Both the position numbers and the translations under genes were made by a program. A DNA stretch of 64,000 nucleotides, from positions 330,733 through 394,732 of the forward strand of contig NZ_VYKK01000015.1 in the NCBI RefSeq assembly GCF_008710135.1. The letters run 5' to 3'. Each line of letters starts with the position of its first letter. Within the stretch, counting starts at the first letter, position 1. The stretch comes from Paenibacillus spiritus. GTDB lineage: Bacteria; Bacillota; Bacilli; Paenibacillales; Paenibacillaceae. The notes below the pieces were generated by a model. It saw only the letters and a program-made list of their open reading frames with translations. It was not told the origin of the DNA and searched no databases. This document shows positions 42,479 through 51,201 of the stretch, piece by piece.

Positions 42479-43957
42479 TTATTCGGCGTGAACGTCTTTC
42501 TCCCGGTTAGGCTCGACTCTGCGGATAAAGAAAGCCAGCGCGAGAGCGGCGACGGCCATCCACATCGAGACGACAAACGCATGATTGATGCCGTAGACGG
42601 TCGCCTGCTGCGTAATCTCCAGCATCTTGGTCTGATTGGCAGGGTCCGCGGGGTTGATGCCCGCAGCTTGAACCAGCTCCTTGCCCCGGTCTTCGGAGGC
42701 ATTCATGAACAGAGTGACCAGAAGCGCTGTTCCCAGAGCGCCGGCTACGTTCCGCAGTGTCTGCGACATGGCTGAGCCGTGGGCGTTCAGACGCCGGGGG
42801 AGCTGGTTAAGCCCAGCCGTCTGAATGGGCATCATCAGCATGGACATGCCGAACATGCGCAGGGTATAGAGCAGCAGCATATGGTTATAGGTCGTACTAA
42901 CGGTCAGTCGGCTGAGTTCATACGTGGTCAGGGTCGTGATAAGCAGACCGATCACCGCAAGCCAGCGGGCGCCGATCCGGTCGAAGATCATGCCCGTAAT
43001 CGGCGACATCAAGCCCATAAGCAGCGCTCCGGGAAGGAGCAGCAGACCTGACTTGACGGGAGAGAATCCCCGGATGTTCTGCAAGAAGATCGGCAGCAGA
43101 ATCATGGCCGAGAACATGGCCATCGTAATAATCACATTGATCACCGTCGTCAGGGAGAACATGTCGTATTTAAAAACACGGAACTCCAGAATCGGCTTCT
43201 CGGTCTTCATTTCCCGCCAGACAAAGAGAATCAGAAAAACCACACCCGCAATCAGACTGACGAGAACACGGGGACTGTCCCATCCGTCGTTGGAAGCATC
43301 GCTGAAGCCGTAGAGAAGACCGCCAAAGCCAAGCGTTGAGAACGTGACGCCCAACGTGTCAAATTTCGGTCTCGTCGTCTGGCCGACATTGCGCATGGAG
43401 ACAGCGCCGAACACGAGACCGATCACGGCGATCGGAAGAACGATATAGAACAGCACACGCCATGAATAGTTCTCCACAATCCAACCGGAGAGCGTCGGAC
43501 CGACCGCAGGGGCGAATATCATCGCAAGGCCCATCATCCCCATTGCCTTCCCGCGCTGCTCAATCGGGAAGATCGTGAGAAATACGATCGACATCAGAGG
43601 CATCAGAATTCCCGCTCCGGCGGCCTGTATCAACCGGCCGGCCAAGAGGAATTCAAAGCTGGGCGCTGCGGCGCACAGTACGGTTCCGGCGGTGAACAAG
43701 CCGGTCGCCGCCAAGAACAGCTGCCGGGTGGTGAATCGGCCGATAAGATAGGCGCTGATAGGCACGAGAATGCCGTTGACCAGCATATAGCCGGTAATCA
43801 ACCACTGGATGGTATTCTCGCCGATTTTCAGATCATCCATCATTTTGGGCAGGGCCACATTCAGCAGCGTCTGGCTGAGAATGGCAACAAAAGCCGCGAT
43901 CAGCAGCGAAGCGACGATCGGCGCCTTTTTGAAAGGGGGTTGTACAACTTCCATCAT
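42479..43957 (-). CDS. DHA2-family MFS multidrug efflux pump (EmrB/LmrB-like)
   Basis: A 492-residue transporter with 14 hydrophobic segments. The diagnostic blocks are LSQTLLNVALPKMMDDLKIG and TIQWLITGYMLVNGILVPISAYL in helices 1-2, GRLIQAAGAGILMPLMSIVFL, and FAPAVGPTLSGWIVENYSWRVLF (motif C). EmrB-type pumps export drugs by proton antiport, in Gram-positives without outer-membrane partners. AAAGGAGC precedes the ATG-ATG start. No adjacent regulator gene. Confidence 0.92.
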   Translation of the reverse strand: MMEVVQPPFKKAPIVASLLIAAFVAILSQTLLNVALPKMMDDLKIGENTIQWLITGYMLVNGILVPISAYLIGRFTTRQLFLAATGLFTAGTVLCAAAPSFEFLLAGRLIQAAGAGILMPLMSIVFLTIFPIEQRGKAMGMMGLAMIFAPAVGPTLSGWIVENYSWRVLFYIVLPIAVIGLVFGAVSMRNVGQTTRPKFDTLGVTFSTLGFGGLLYGFSDASNDGWDSPRVLVSLIAGVVFLILFVWREMKTEKPILEFRVFKYDMFSLTTVINVIITMAMFSAMILLPIFLQNIRGFSPVKSGLLLLPGALLMGLMSPITGMIFDRIGARWLAVIGLLITTLTTYELSRLTVSTTYNHMLLLYTLRMFGMSMLMMPIQTAGLNQLPRRLNAHGSAMSQTLRNVAGALGTALLVTLFMNASEDRGKELVQAAGINPADPANQTKMLEITQQATVYGINHAFVVSMWMAVAALALAFFIRRVEPNREKDVHAE

Positions 43958-44064
43958 CCCAGCTCCTTTTGGTATCTTCTACTATTGATTAATACCCATG
44001 CCACTCAGGATTCCACCTCTTGGTTCAATATTTCCCGCCTCATTAGTATGCCCGCTGCACAGCA

Positions 44065-44097
44065 AAGTCCGCCGTGCGCACACGGCACGGGCGGACT
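44065..44097 (-). terminator. GC hairpin after the chemoreceptor gene
   Basis: AGTCCGCC pairs with GGCGGACT and an inner GTGC with GCAC. The T-run on the minus strand is weak (TTTGCTG). Confidence 0.55.
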
Positions 44098-44112
44098 CCG
44101 CTGGATTCTTCA

Positions 44113-45639
44113 TTATTGGAGCAGACCGCGAAGCTGCTCGGCCTGTCTTCCGAGATTGCCTGCTTCCGAGTCCACCCGTTCCGATACGGCGGTCTGGTTG
44201 CGGCTCGCTTCGGTCAGCACTTGCATGGAAGAGAAACCTTCTTCTATCTGGGTCATAATATGCTTGATTTCTTCCGTCACTCCGGAGGTCCCTTCCTGAA
44301 TGTCTCCGATCATTTCATTGATCCGGCCGATGAAGCCGAGCAAATCATGGATAGTATCCCGCATTTCGCCGAATCCCTCATTGAAGGCTCCGAGCTGTCC
44401 CAAAGACTGTTGGACCGCTTCCCGCCCCCTGCCTACATCGGCGTAGGTACGTTCGGTCTGGCTGCGAATCGCCGCCAGCGTGGCTTGGGCTTCATCCGTA
44501 GTCCGCCGGCTCTGCTCGGCGAGCTTGCGAACTTCTCCCGCCACTACCGCGAAGCCCCGTCCGTTCTCTCCGGCCCGGGCTGCTTCAATAGAAGCGTTCA
44601 GCGCCAGAAGCTGGATCTGCTCGGTTATCCCTTGAATCAATCCGACCATCGTTCCGGTGGAATCGGCCGATTGGCGAAGTTCTTCCATCGTGCTGTGGAC
44701 ATCGCCGATCAGTCCGGCCGTCTGGTCCATGAAGCCGGTGAGATGCTCCATTCTCTCCACATTCTCTCCCATATTGCGCTCGGTCGCCGCTGCCTGAAGC
44801 TGCATCGCACCGGAAGCCTCCAGCGAATCCTGAACCGTCGTGTTCATCTGTCCCAGACGCTCTTCGATCCGGTCCAGAGAAGCCGATTGCTCGCTGAGCG
44901 CCGCATGATTCTCTTCGTGGATCACGCGAACCTCGCGGTTCAGGCGAACCGCCTCCGAAGAGGCCGCAGCGAGAGACTCGGCGCTGCCCTCCAGGCTGGA
45001 GGACATCGCTTTGACGTCCTCCAGCAGCTCCGCAAGCTGTTGCTGCTTGAGCCGGTTGCTCTCGTCGAGCTGGCGGGTAATCGACTGTTTCGAGCGAATC
45101 TGCATGATGGTAGCGGCAGCGGTCAGGATCAGAAAGAAGGCGTGAATAAGCACCATCGAGAACGGATAGCGGTCCGTTCCGAAGACGACTTGCGGCGCAA
45201 TGGCGTAACCGGCCAAATGCTGAACGGCAAAGAGCGTGGCCATCAGAACAATGAGCGGAATACTGTCATAATAGGCCGCAGCCGCAAGAACCATAAAGAT
45301 CGAGAAATGGAATTCCACACTGCCTCCGCTCCCCGCCGTAATCGCTATACTGGAGAAGGTCAATGTCAGCGTCAGCAGAACCCGAATCAGCCCGTGTCCC
45401 CGGTTGCGGGAATAGAAATAGCAGGCTGCGGCCCATAGCACCACCGGAGAGAGCACCAGAGCCACCCGGACAACAGCCAGAACGGGCGTATCCTCGGCGG
45501 CCGTTTCCATGCCGTGTGAACCGGAGGACATCAGATCATGAAAAGCATAAATCCATTTATTAATCACATAAATAATTAATCCGACTAATGTTACTACGGC
45601 CGACAACCACAGCATGAATCGGTTTTTACGGTCCTGCAT
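44113..45639 (-). CDS. methyl-accepting chemotaxis protein with six-helix membrane sensor
   Basis: A 508-residue chemoreceptor. The N-terminal third has six hydrophobic helices (about 8-28, 53-75, 82-100, 105-125, 127-147, 156-178) with only short outer loops, and no HAMP domain is evident. The remainder is a coiled-coil signalling domain whose tip reads [20 protein letters not shown] then [18 protein letters not shown], the CheA/CheW contact region. A membrane-embedded sensor like this may report on membrane state, small hydrophobic ligands or proton motive force rather than on a periplasm-type ligand. Confidence 0.92.
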   Translation of the reverse strand: MQDRKNRFMLWLSAVVTLVGLIIYVINKWIYAFHDLMSSGSHGMETAAEDTPVLAVVRVALVLSPVVLWAAACYFYSRNRGHGLIRVLLTLTLTFSSIAITAGSGGSVEFHFSIFMVLAAAAYYDSIPLIVLMATLFAVQHLAGYAIAPQVVFGTDRYPFSMVLIHAFFLILTAAATIMQIRSKQSITRQLDESNRLKQQQLAELLEDVKAMSSSLEGSAESLAAASSEAVRLNREVRVIHEENHAALSEQSASLDRIEERLGQMNTTVQDSLEASGAMQLQAAATERNMGENVERMEHLTGFMDQTAGLIGDVHSTMEELRQSADSTGTMVGLIQGITEQIQLLALNASIEAARAGENGRGFAVVAGEVRKLAEQSRRTTDEAQATLAAIRSQTERTYADVGRGREAVQQSLGQLGAFNEGFGEMRDTIHDLLGFIGRINEMIGDIQEGTSGVTEEIKHIMTQIEEGFSSMQVLTEASRNQTAVSERVDSEAGNLGRQAEQLRGLLQ

Positions 45640-45751
45640 GGGACACCATCCTTTGTGATGACTTCAATATACGCGGGTGCGCTCAAGGAATCTATCGGAC
45701 GGAATTCTTCAAATTTGAATAGCTGAGACGTTCCGCCGGACTGGGCTGCCC

Positions 45752-45790
45752 AAAAAAAGAAAGCCGCCTTCCGGTAACCCGGAAGACGGC
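45752..45790 (-). terminator. rho-independent terminator of the YdcZ-Crp-Nudix operon
   Basis: GCCGCCTTCCGG pairs with CCGGAAGACGGC (45763-45790) with one mismatch; seven T follow on the minus strand. Confidence 0.88.
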
Positions 45791-45812
45791 GCAATGCGCT
45801 TACCTGTTCAGC

Positions 45813-46217
45813 TCATTTCAGTTCGCCCCGTTCGGCCAGACGGTCGGCAATCAAGCGTGACGCCGCCGACATCCGGTCTCTGTCGGCGGCTGACAGCCAG
45901 GCCCATTCTTCAATCTCCGAAGCGGCGGCCAGCTCTCCCTCATGCCGGGCGGTCAGGCACGTCATTCGGACCTGGACGCCGCCGGCCTTCCCGTCCGCCT
46001 TGGCGCTGAAGACGCCGAAGGGAGCGATGCTGTCCGGAAGCAGCCGGACGGACAGTTCTTCCTCCACTTCACGCCGGAGTGCGGCTTCGTCGCTCTCTCC
46101 GGGCTCTCTTTTGCCGCCGGGCAGGTAGAACAGCGCCTTCCCCTTCGACCGGACGGCCAGCAGCCGGCCATTCTCCATGCAGATCCAGGCTACCTTGTCG
46201 ATAACAGATGCATTCAT
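45813..46217 (-). CDS. Nudix hydrolase
   Basis: A 134-residue NUDIX-fold pyrophosphatase. The Nudix box spans GGKREPGESDEAALRREVEEEL (about 35-56) with the catalytic REVEEE core; the usual Gly after it is replaced by Leu-Ser. Substrate not deducible (nucleoside diphosphate derivative). Its start overlaps the stop of the YdcZ gene by 4 bp (ATGA), so it is translationally coupled to the end of the four-gene operon. Confidence 0.9.
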   Translation of the reverse strand: MNASVIDKVAWICMENGRLLAVRSKGKALFYLPGGKREPGESDEAALRREVEEELSVRLLPDSIAPFGVFSAKADGKAGGVQVRMTCLTARHEGELAAASEIEEWAWLSAADRDRMSAASRLIADRLAERGELK

Positions 46218-46672
46218 CGTTGTCCCTCCTTCTCTGTTCCGCCGATCTTGAAGACGACGATGCCTGCCGCAATGACCAGCACGCCGATCAGCTGATTCGG
46301 CTCAAACGGAACCTTCGACAATCCCATCCAGCCCATGGAATCCCACAGCAGGGCAAACCCCAGCTGGGAGATGAGCACAATGGAAATGGCAAAAGTGGGG
46401 CTCAGCAGCTTCATCCCCTGCATCAGGCAGAAGACGACGCCGACTCCGATAATCCCGCTGCACAAATGCCAGACCTGAACATGGCGGAGTGCGGTAAATG
46501 TTCCTCCGCCTTCCGTAATCAGACTGATTGCAAATGAAGCGGCAAAACCGAGTCCAAGGACCAAGGCCGTTGTCGACCAGGAACCCGTGTGCTTGCCCAC
46601 TTGGGCATTAAATACGTTTTGCAGGCTGACCAGTGAGCCGGCGAGCATCGCCAGCAGAATTCCGGTAATCAT
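46214..46672 (-). CDS. YdcZ/DUF606 DMT-superfamily half-transporter
   Basis: A 152-residue membrane protein with five hydrophobic helices, half the size of a normal EamA carrier. The family motifs are LVSLQNVFNAQVGKHTGSW at the N-terminus and SPTFAISIVLISQLGFALLWDS in the second half. ATG 46672 has GGAGGAAAA upstream. A second such gene is at 47420-47863 in the same operon, so the pair probably forms a heterodimer. Transported compound unknown. Confidence 0.87.
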   Translation of the reverse strand: MITGILLAMLAGSLVSLQNVFNAQVGKHTGSWSTTALVLGLGFAASFAISLITEGGGTFTALRHVQVWHLCSGIIGVGVVFCLMQGMKLLSPTFAISIVLISQLGFALLWDSMGWMGLSKVPFEPNQLIGVLVIAAGIVVFKIGGTEKEGQR

Positions 46673-46702
46673 TTGGATTTTCCTCCGTTGCTTTCTTAGC
46701 AT

Positions 46703-47401
46703 TCATTCATAGATGTTGGTTCCGGCAATCTCCGCGAGACGATCCCGCTCACGGATGAGAAGAACCCCTCTGCCCCGTTCGATCAATCCGTCCCGGCAGA
46801 ATTTCTGCAGCACCCGGTTCAGATGACGATAGCTCGTGCCGATCAGGTTGGCGGTATCGACCAGGTTAATCAGAACTGCTCCGCCCCCCTTCCCCTGCTC
46901 GCCGCCTTCGGAGGAGACGGCGAGCAGGTAGCTGGCCAGCCGAACCTCAACCGGATACATAAGATTGAAGCTTAAAAATTCCGATTTGCTGTAGAATTTG
47001 CCGGCGATAATCTCCAGCAGGAAATTCAGCAGAGGCGCGTGGCTCTGCCCGTGCTGCCGCAGCCAGCGGTAAGGAACCCCGATCATATGGGTCTCCGACA
47101 TGGCCTCCACGGTGTTGATAATGTCGATGCCCCGGATATATTCAATGTCGCCGATAACTTCAAGCGGTGTCTTGAACGAAATGATCAGCGTCTTGCCGCC
47201 TTCGGAAGTATTGAAGACCTTGATGCGCCCCCGGACCAGCACATAGAGCGTGTCGGCGGCCTGACCCTGTACGCAGACGGATTCGCCCGGTTCGAACGCG
47301 TACAGTGAAAGACCGGGCAGCAGTTCTTCATGGAAGACCTCTTCAATACCGTGTTCGCGCAGATAAGCGGCAATCCGGCTGCGGTCGTTGATCTCTCTCA
47401 T
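46703..47401 (-). CDS. Crp/Fnr-family transcriptional regulator
   Basis: A 232-residue regulator with a cyclic-nucleotide-binding-like beta-roll (about 15-125, with VCVQGQAADTLYVLVRGRIKV) and a C-terminal helix-turn-helix (VDTANLIGTSYRHLNRVLQKF). No cysteine cluster for an Fe-S centre is seen, and the cAMP-contacting residues are not conserved. Related to YeiL-type regulators. It lies between the two YdcZ genes, so control of that operon is likely, perhaps autoregulation through dyads at about 47927-47957. Confidence 0.9.
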   Translation of the reverse strand: MREINDRSRIAAYLREHGIEEVFHEELLPGLSLYAFEPGESVCVQGQAADTLYVLVRGRIKVFNTSEGGKTLIISFKTPLEVIGDIEYIRGIDIINTVEAMSETHMIGVPYRWLRQHGQSHAPLLNFLLEIIAGKFYSKSEFLSFNLMYPVEVRLASYLLAVSSEGGEQGKGGGAVLINLVDTANLIGTSYRHLNRVLQKFCRDGLIERGRGVLLIRERDRLAEIAGTNIYE

Positions 47402-47419
47402 CTTCTTCAGCCGCCTTCG

Positions 47420-47863
47420 CTATAATTTCAAAATAATAATTCCGCCGATCATCAGCGCCAAGCCGATGAACTGCGGCAGCTTCATCTTCTGCTTGACGGT
47501 TCCGAACCAGCCGTTGGCGTCGATCAGAAAGGCCAGGCCGAGCTGCGCAATCAGCAGCGCCGAGATGCTGAAGGTAACGCCGATCATCCGGATCGCGCTG
47601 ATTTCGCTGAAAATAATAACCGCGGCGAGCGCCCCGCCGCTGAGGTACAGCGGACGGGTCCGCTTCATGCCGGCCCAGCTGCCGTCCCGGACGGCAAGCA
47701 GGATCAGAAGGGCCATGATAAAGCCGGTGAACTGGGTCAGCCAGGCGGCCTGCCAGGTCCCCAGCGACCGGCTGATGGTGGTATTCGCCACGCTTTGCAG
47801 GGTAATGCAGGCTCCGCCCAGAAAAGCGGCGGTCATGCCTTTAATCAGGGTTATTCTCTTCAT
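47420..47863 (-). CDS. YdcZ/DUF606 DMT-superfamily half-transporter, first gene of operon
   Basis: A 147-residue protein with five hydrophobic helices and the same motif pattern as the YdcZ gene at 46214-46672: CITLQSVANTTISRSLGTWQ at the N-terminus and TFSISALLIAQLGLAFLIDANG. AAGGAGTG precedes the ATG. It is the first gene of the order YdcZ-Crp-YdcZ-Nudix. Two different half-transporters of this kind in one operon suggest a heterodimeric carrier. Confidence 0.87.
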   Translation of the reverse strand: MKRITLIKGMTAAFLGGACITLQSVANTTISRSLGTWQAAWLTQFTGFIMALLILLAVRDGSWAGMKRTRPLYLSGGALAAVIIFSEISAIRMIGVTFSISALLIAQLGLAFLIDANGWFGTVKQKMKLPQFIGLALMIGGIIILKL

Positions 47864-48379
47864 CTGTCGTTACACTCCTTAAGGCCTGCTTCTCCATCTC
47901 TCGTTCTCTCTATGTAATTAAAGGCGATTGTCGACATTCGGTGAAGGACATATGTCCCAAACCCGTATCTTTTCCGAAATCCTTCTCTTCTATTCTCTCT
48001 TCTATGGTCTCTTTTCCACACAAGCAAAGACCCTGCGATCAGATCGCAGGGCCGTATCGAAAGGTGAGAAGTGTTGGATCGAATAAACGGTACTCAATGA
48101 GACAGATTAAGCAAGCTTCCAGTTGCTAAGGAGATTTACCGGAAAAGAACTGGCGAAAACGCCGTCTCTTCCTTCCCTTACGATGTTTCATGGCAATCAA
48201 CTACCTTTCGGAAATCCAAGAAACAGGCTTGTGTTTTCCTACCGACAATTGATAAGGGACCACTTCCCACCTGCCTTTTATTACCCGATTGCTGGAAGAA
48301 TGAAACAAACGATTGATTTAATAATCGTTATATCGTAATATTACAATATAACAATAACAGTTAGGAAGGATGCAGACGG
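47864..48379. other. 516-bp divergent intergenic region with dyads
   Basis: Between the YdcZ operon (-) and the ArsR operon (+). Near the YdcZ side are TGTCGACA and the perfect 12-bp dyad GGACATATGTCC (47946-47957), possible sites for the Crp/Fnr protein. In the middle CCCTGCGATC and GATCGCAGGG (48031-48051) form a 21-bp near-continuous palindrome. On the ArsR side is the operator listed separately. No gene with a ribosome site was seen; a 71-codon frame at 48123-48338 has none. Confidence 0.5.
48313..48352 (+). promoter_or_regulatory. ArsR-type operator over the promoter of the persulfide reductase operon
   Basis: A 26-bp dyad at 48327-48352: the left half GTTATATCGTAAT mirrors the right half ATTACAATATAAC with one mismatched pair. 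It covers a candidate -10 (TAATAT, 48336-48341) that lies 17 bp from TTGATT (48313-48318), so binding would block the polymerase. Confidence 0.75.
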
Positions 48380-48679
48380 ATGGAATCCAATTTTGAAGCT
48401 TATCATCGCAGTGCCGATCTGCTCAAGGCGCTGGCGCATCCGGTTCGCCTCTGCATAGTCCGGGGCCTGGTGGAGCAGGGAAGCTGCAATGTCTCGCATA
48501 TGCAGGAATGTCTGGAGCTTCCCCAGTCTACGGTGTCCCAGCATCTGCAGAAGCTCCGTTCTCTGGGCATCGTGGAGACAGACCGCAGCGGCCTGGAAGT
48601 TCACTATTCAGTCAAAGACGAGAAGGTCAAACAAATCATCAAGATTCTACTGGAGGGATTACCCATTGAACGCACTTAA
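48380..48679 (+). CDS. ArsR-family repressor, probable sulfane-sulfur sensor
   Basis: A 99-residue winged-helix regulator: LLKALAHPVRLCIVRGL, then ECLELPQSTVSQHLQKLRSLG is the recognition helix and ETDRSGLEVHYSV the wing. Three cysteines (VRLCIVRG, GSCNVSHM, QECLEL) lie in the N-terminal half; redox or persulfide bridging between two of them is plausible as in SqrR/BigR-type sensors, although their spacing differs. No metal-site ELCVCD motif is present. The next gene, a persulfide reductase fusion, starts inside its last codons. It probably autoregulates through the 26-bp dyad. Confidence 0.87.
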   Translation: MESNFEAYHRSADLLKALAHPVRLCIVRGLVEQGSCNVSHMQECLELPQSTVSQHLQKLRSLGIVETDRSGLEVHYSVKDEKVKQIIKILLEGLPIERT

Positions 48680-51185
48680 TCATCAGCCTGATTCACGCAA
48701 AATTGTCATTGTCGGCGGCGTCGCCGGCGGCGCATCCGCTGCCGCCCGGCTCCGGCGTCTGGACGAGAACGCTCACATTGTCATGTTCGAGCGCGGCCCT
48801 CATATTTCTTTTGCCAACTGCGGTCTGCCCTATTACATCGGCGGCGAAATCAAGGACCGGTCCCGCCTGTTCGTGCAGACTCCCGAAGCGATGACCGCCC
48901 GGTTCGGGCTGGATATCCGCACGGAGAGCGAGGTCGTTGCCCTGAATCCCAACCGGAAGACGGTCACGGTCCGCTCGCGGGAACGCGGCGACTATGAAGA
49001 GAGCTATGACGCGGTCATTCTCGCTCCGGGCGCCAAGCCGCTCCTCCCTCCGCTTCCGGGACTGGACAGCCCGCGTGTGCTGACGCTCCGGAATATTGCG
49101 GATACCGACCGGATCCGCGAGCAGGCAACCGCTCAGGGCGCACGCTCGGCGATCGTCGTCGGAGGCGGCTTCATCGGCGTAGAGATGGCCGAGAATCTTC
49201 AACTGCTCGGCCTGGATGTCACTCTCATTGAAGCGGGCCGGCAGCTGCTCGCGCCGTTCGACCCGGAAATGGCCGCTATGCTGGCCCAGGAGCTGGAGAG
49301 CCGCGGCGTTCACATTCTGCTCGGCGATTCGCTGGCCGAAGCGCGGGAGCTGGAGAACGGCGGCATGTCCGTCTCCCTCGCCGGCGGACGGTCCTTGTCC
49401 GCCGATCTTCTGATCGCGGCGATCGGTGTGAAGCCGGATACCGATTTTCTGCGGAGCAGCGGACTGAAGCTTGGTCCCCGCGGGCATATTGAGGTCAATG
49501 CGTATATGGAGACTTCGCTGGAAGGCGTGTACGCCGCCGGCGATGCGGTCATGACCCAAGATTTCATTCTCGGCGGACCGACTGCCGTTCCGCTTGCGGG
49601 TCCGGCCAACAAGCAGGGCCGCATTGCCGCCGACAACGTCTCCGGGCTTCGGACCGAGTACAAAGGAACACAGGGCACAGCCATTGTCAAAGTATTCGGG
49701 CTGACCGGCGCGGCAACCGGACGCAACGAAGCGTCCCTGAAGCGGGACGGAATTCCTTATCAGGTCATCCATGTGCATCCGAACTCCCATGCTTCGTATT
49801 ATCCGGGGGCCATGCCGCTTGTGCTGAAGCTGCTCTTCGCCGCCGACGGCCGTATTCTGGGCGCCCAGGCTGTTGGCGCCGACGGCGCCGACAAGCGCAT
49901 TGACGTTATTGCAACTCTGATCCGGATGAACGGAACAACCGAAGATCTGACCGAACTGGAACTGGCTTATGCTCCGCCTTACTCCTCGGCCAAAGACCCG
50001 GTGAATATGCTCGGCTATGCCGCAGAGAACGTCCGGACCGGAATGGTCCGGGTATACACCGCCGATGAACTGGAGAACCGGGACCCTGAGACGACAATGC
50101 TGGTCGATGTGCGGACCGAGCTGGAATTTGCGAACGGCCATATCGACGGCGCAGTTCATCTTCCGGTTGACGAGCTGCGCGGCTCGCTGGACCGTCTGGA
50201 CCCGTCCAAAGAAATCTGGGTCTACTGCCAGGTCGGTCTGCGCGGCTATACCGCCTCGCGGATTCTGACGCAGCGCGGCTACCGGGTACGCAATCTGTCC
50301 GGCGGCTACAAAACCTGGCTGATGTCCGGCTACCGCCCAAAAGATGATCAGCCGGGACAGTCGGCGAATCCGGCTAACGGCAGAACGGAGACCCTTCCGT
50401 CTCCCGCGGCCAATACGGCGGAGGAAGAGCTGGATGCCTGCGGGCTGTGTTGCCCGGGACCGCTGATCCGGCTGAAGCAGAGCGTGGATGGAATGGCCGA
50501 CGGGGCTTCGCTACGGATTACGGCAACCGACCCTGGCTTCTATGAAGACGTTCAGGCGTGGACCACGATGACGGGCAATACCCTGACCGGTCTTCACAGA
50601 CGTCCGGATGGAATCATTGAGGCTGTCATCCGCAAGACGGCAGGCGGCGGTTCCTCCGCTTCCGCTAAGGACGGGCAGCGCGAAAGCTCCTTCGCCCCGC
50701 TCCCGCCTTCCGCCGATCCCGCAAGTACCATGGTCGTGTTCAGCGGCGATCTCGATAAGGCCATCGCCTCCTTCATTATTGCCAACGGAGCCGCTGCCAG
50801 CGGAAGAAAGGTGACGATGTTCTTCACCTTCTGGGGTCTGAACGTTCTGCGCAAGCCGGAACGCCAGAAGATTCGCAAGTCGTTCATGGGCCGCATGTTC
50901 GGCATGATGATGCCGCGCGGCAGCCGCAAGCTGGCGCTTTCGCGGATGAATATGCTGGGTGCCGGGCCGGTCATGATCCGCTCGCTGATGAAGAGCAAGA
51001 ACGTCGAGTCGCTGGAATCGCTGATGAAGACCGCCATCGGCCAGGGCGTCGAGCTGGTGGCCTGTCAGATGTCGATGGATCTCATGGGCATCGCCCGCGA
51101 AGAATTGATCGACGAAGTCGGCGTCGGCGGTGTCGGCCATTACCTGGGCCGCGCCGACCGCGCTAATCATAATCTGTTTATTTAA
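48666..51185 (+). CDS. four-domain persulfide reductase: CoA-disulfide reductase + rhodanese + TusA + DsrE
   Basis: An 839-residue fusion. Domain 1 (1 to about 450) is a CoADR/Npsr-type flavoprotein with GGVAGGASAAARLRRL for FAD, the single active Cys52 in SFANCGLPYYIGG, and IVVGGGFIGVEMAENL for NAD(P)H. Domain 2 (about 460-552) is a rhodanese with Cys521 (VYCQVGLRG). Domain 3 (about 588-660) is TusA-like with Cys592 and the CPGP motif at 596-599. Domain 4 (about 690-839) is DsrE-like with Cys800 (VACQMSMDLMGI). The chain probably relays sulfane sulfur between cysteines and reduces it to sulfide. TTG 48666 with GGAGG upstream, overlapping arsR by 14 bp. Confidence 0.93.
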   Translation: MNALNHQPDSRKIVIVGGVAGGASAAARLRRLDENAHIVMFERGPHISFANCGLPYYIGGEIKDRSRLFVQTPEAMTARFGLDIRTESEVVALNPNRKTVTVRSRERGDYEESYDAVILAPGAKPLLPPLPGLDSPRVLTLRNIADTDRIREQATAQGARSAIVVGGGFIGVEMAENLQLLGLDVTLIEAGRQLLAPFDPEMAAMLAQELESRGVHILLGDSLAEARELENGGMSVSLAGGRSLSADLLIAAIGVKPDTDFLRSSGLKLGPRGHIEVNAYMETSLEGVYAAGDAVMTQDFILGGPTAVPLAGPANKQGRIAADNVSGLRTEYKGTQGTAIVKVFGLTGAATGRNEASLKRDGIPYQVIHVHPNSHASYYPGAMPLVLKLLFAADGRILGAQAVGADGADKRIDVIATLIRMNGTTEDLTELELAYAPPYSSAKDPVNMLGYAAENVRTGMVRVYTADELENRDPETTMLVDVRTELEFANGHIDGAVHLPVDELRGSLDRLDPSKEIWVYCQVGLRGYTASRILTQRGYRVRNLSGGYKTWLMSGYRPKDDQPGQSANPANGRTETLPSPAANTAEEELDACGLCCPGPLIRLKQSVDGMADGASLRITATDPGFYEDVQAWTTMTGNTLTGLHRRPDGIIEAVIRKTAGGGSSASAKDGQRESSFAPLPPSADPASTMVVFSGDLDKAIASFIIANGAAASGRKVTMFFTFWGLNVLRKPERQKIRKSFMGRMFGMMMPRGSRKLALSRMNMLGAGPVMIRSLMKSKNVESLESLMKTAIGQGVELVACQMSMDLMGIAREELIDEVGVGGVGHYLGRADRANHNLFI

Positions 51186-51201
51186 AAGGCCGGTGATACG
51201 G

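Noticed and set aside
48123..48338. 71-codon plus-strand frame in the spacer before the ArsR gene
   Set aside because: No ribosome site, no domain, and it overlaps the operator region.
48693..50159. Minus-strand open frame of 488 codons over the persulfide reductase
   Set aside because: Shadow of the fusion gene in a GC-rich region.
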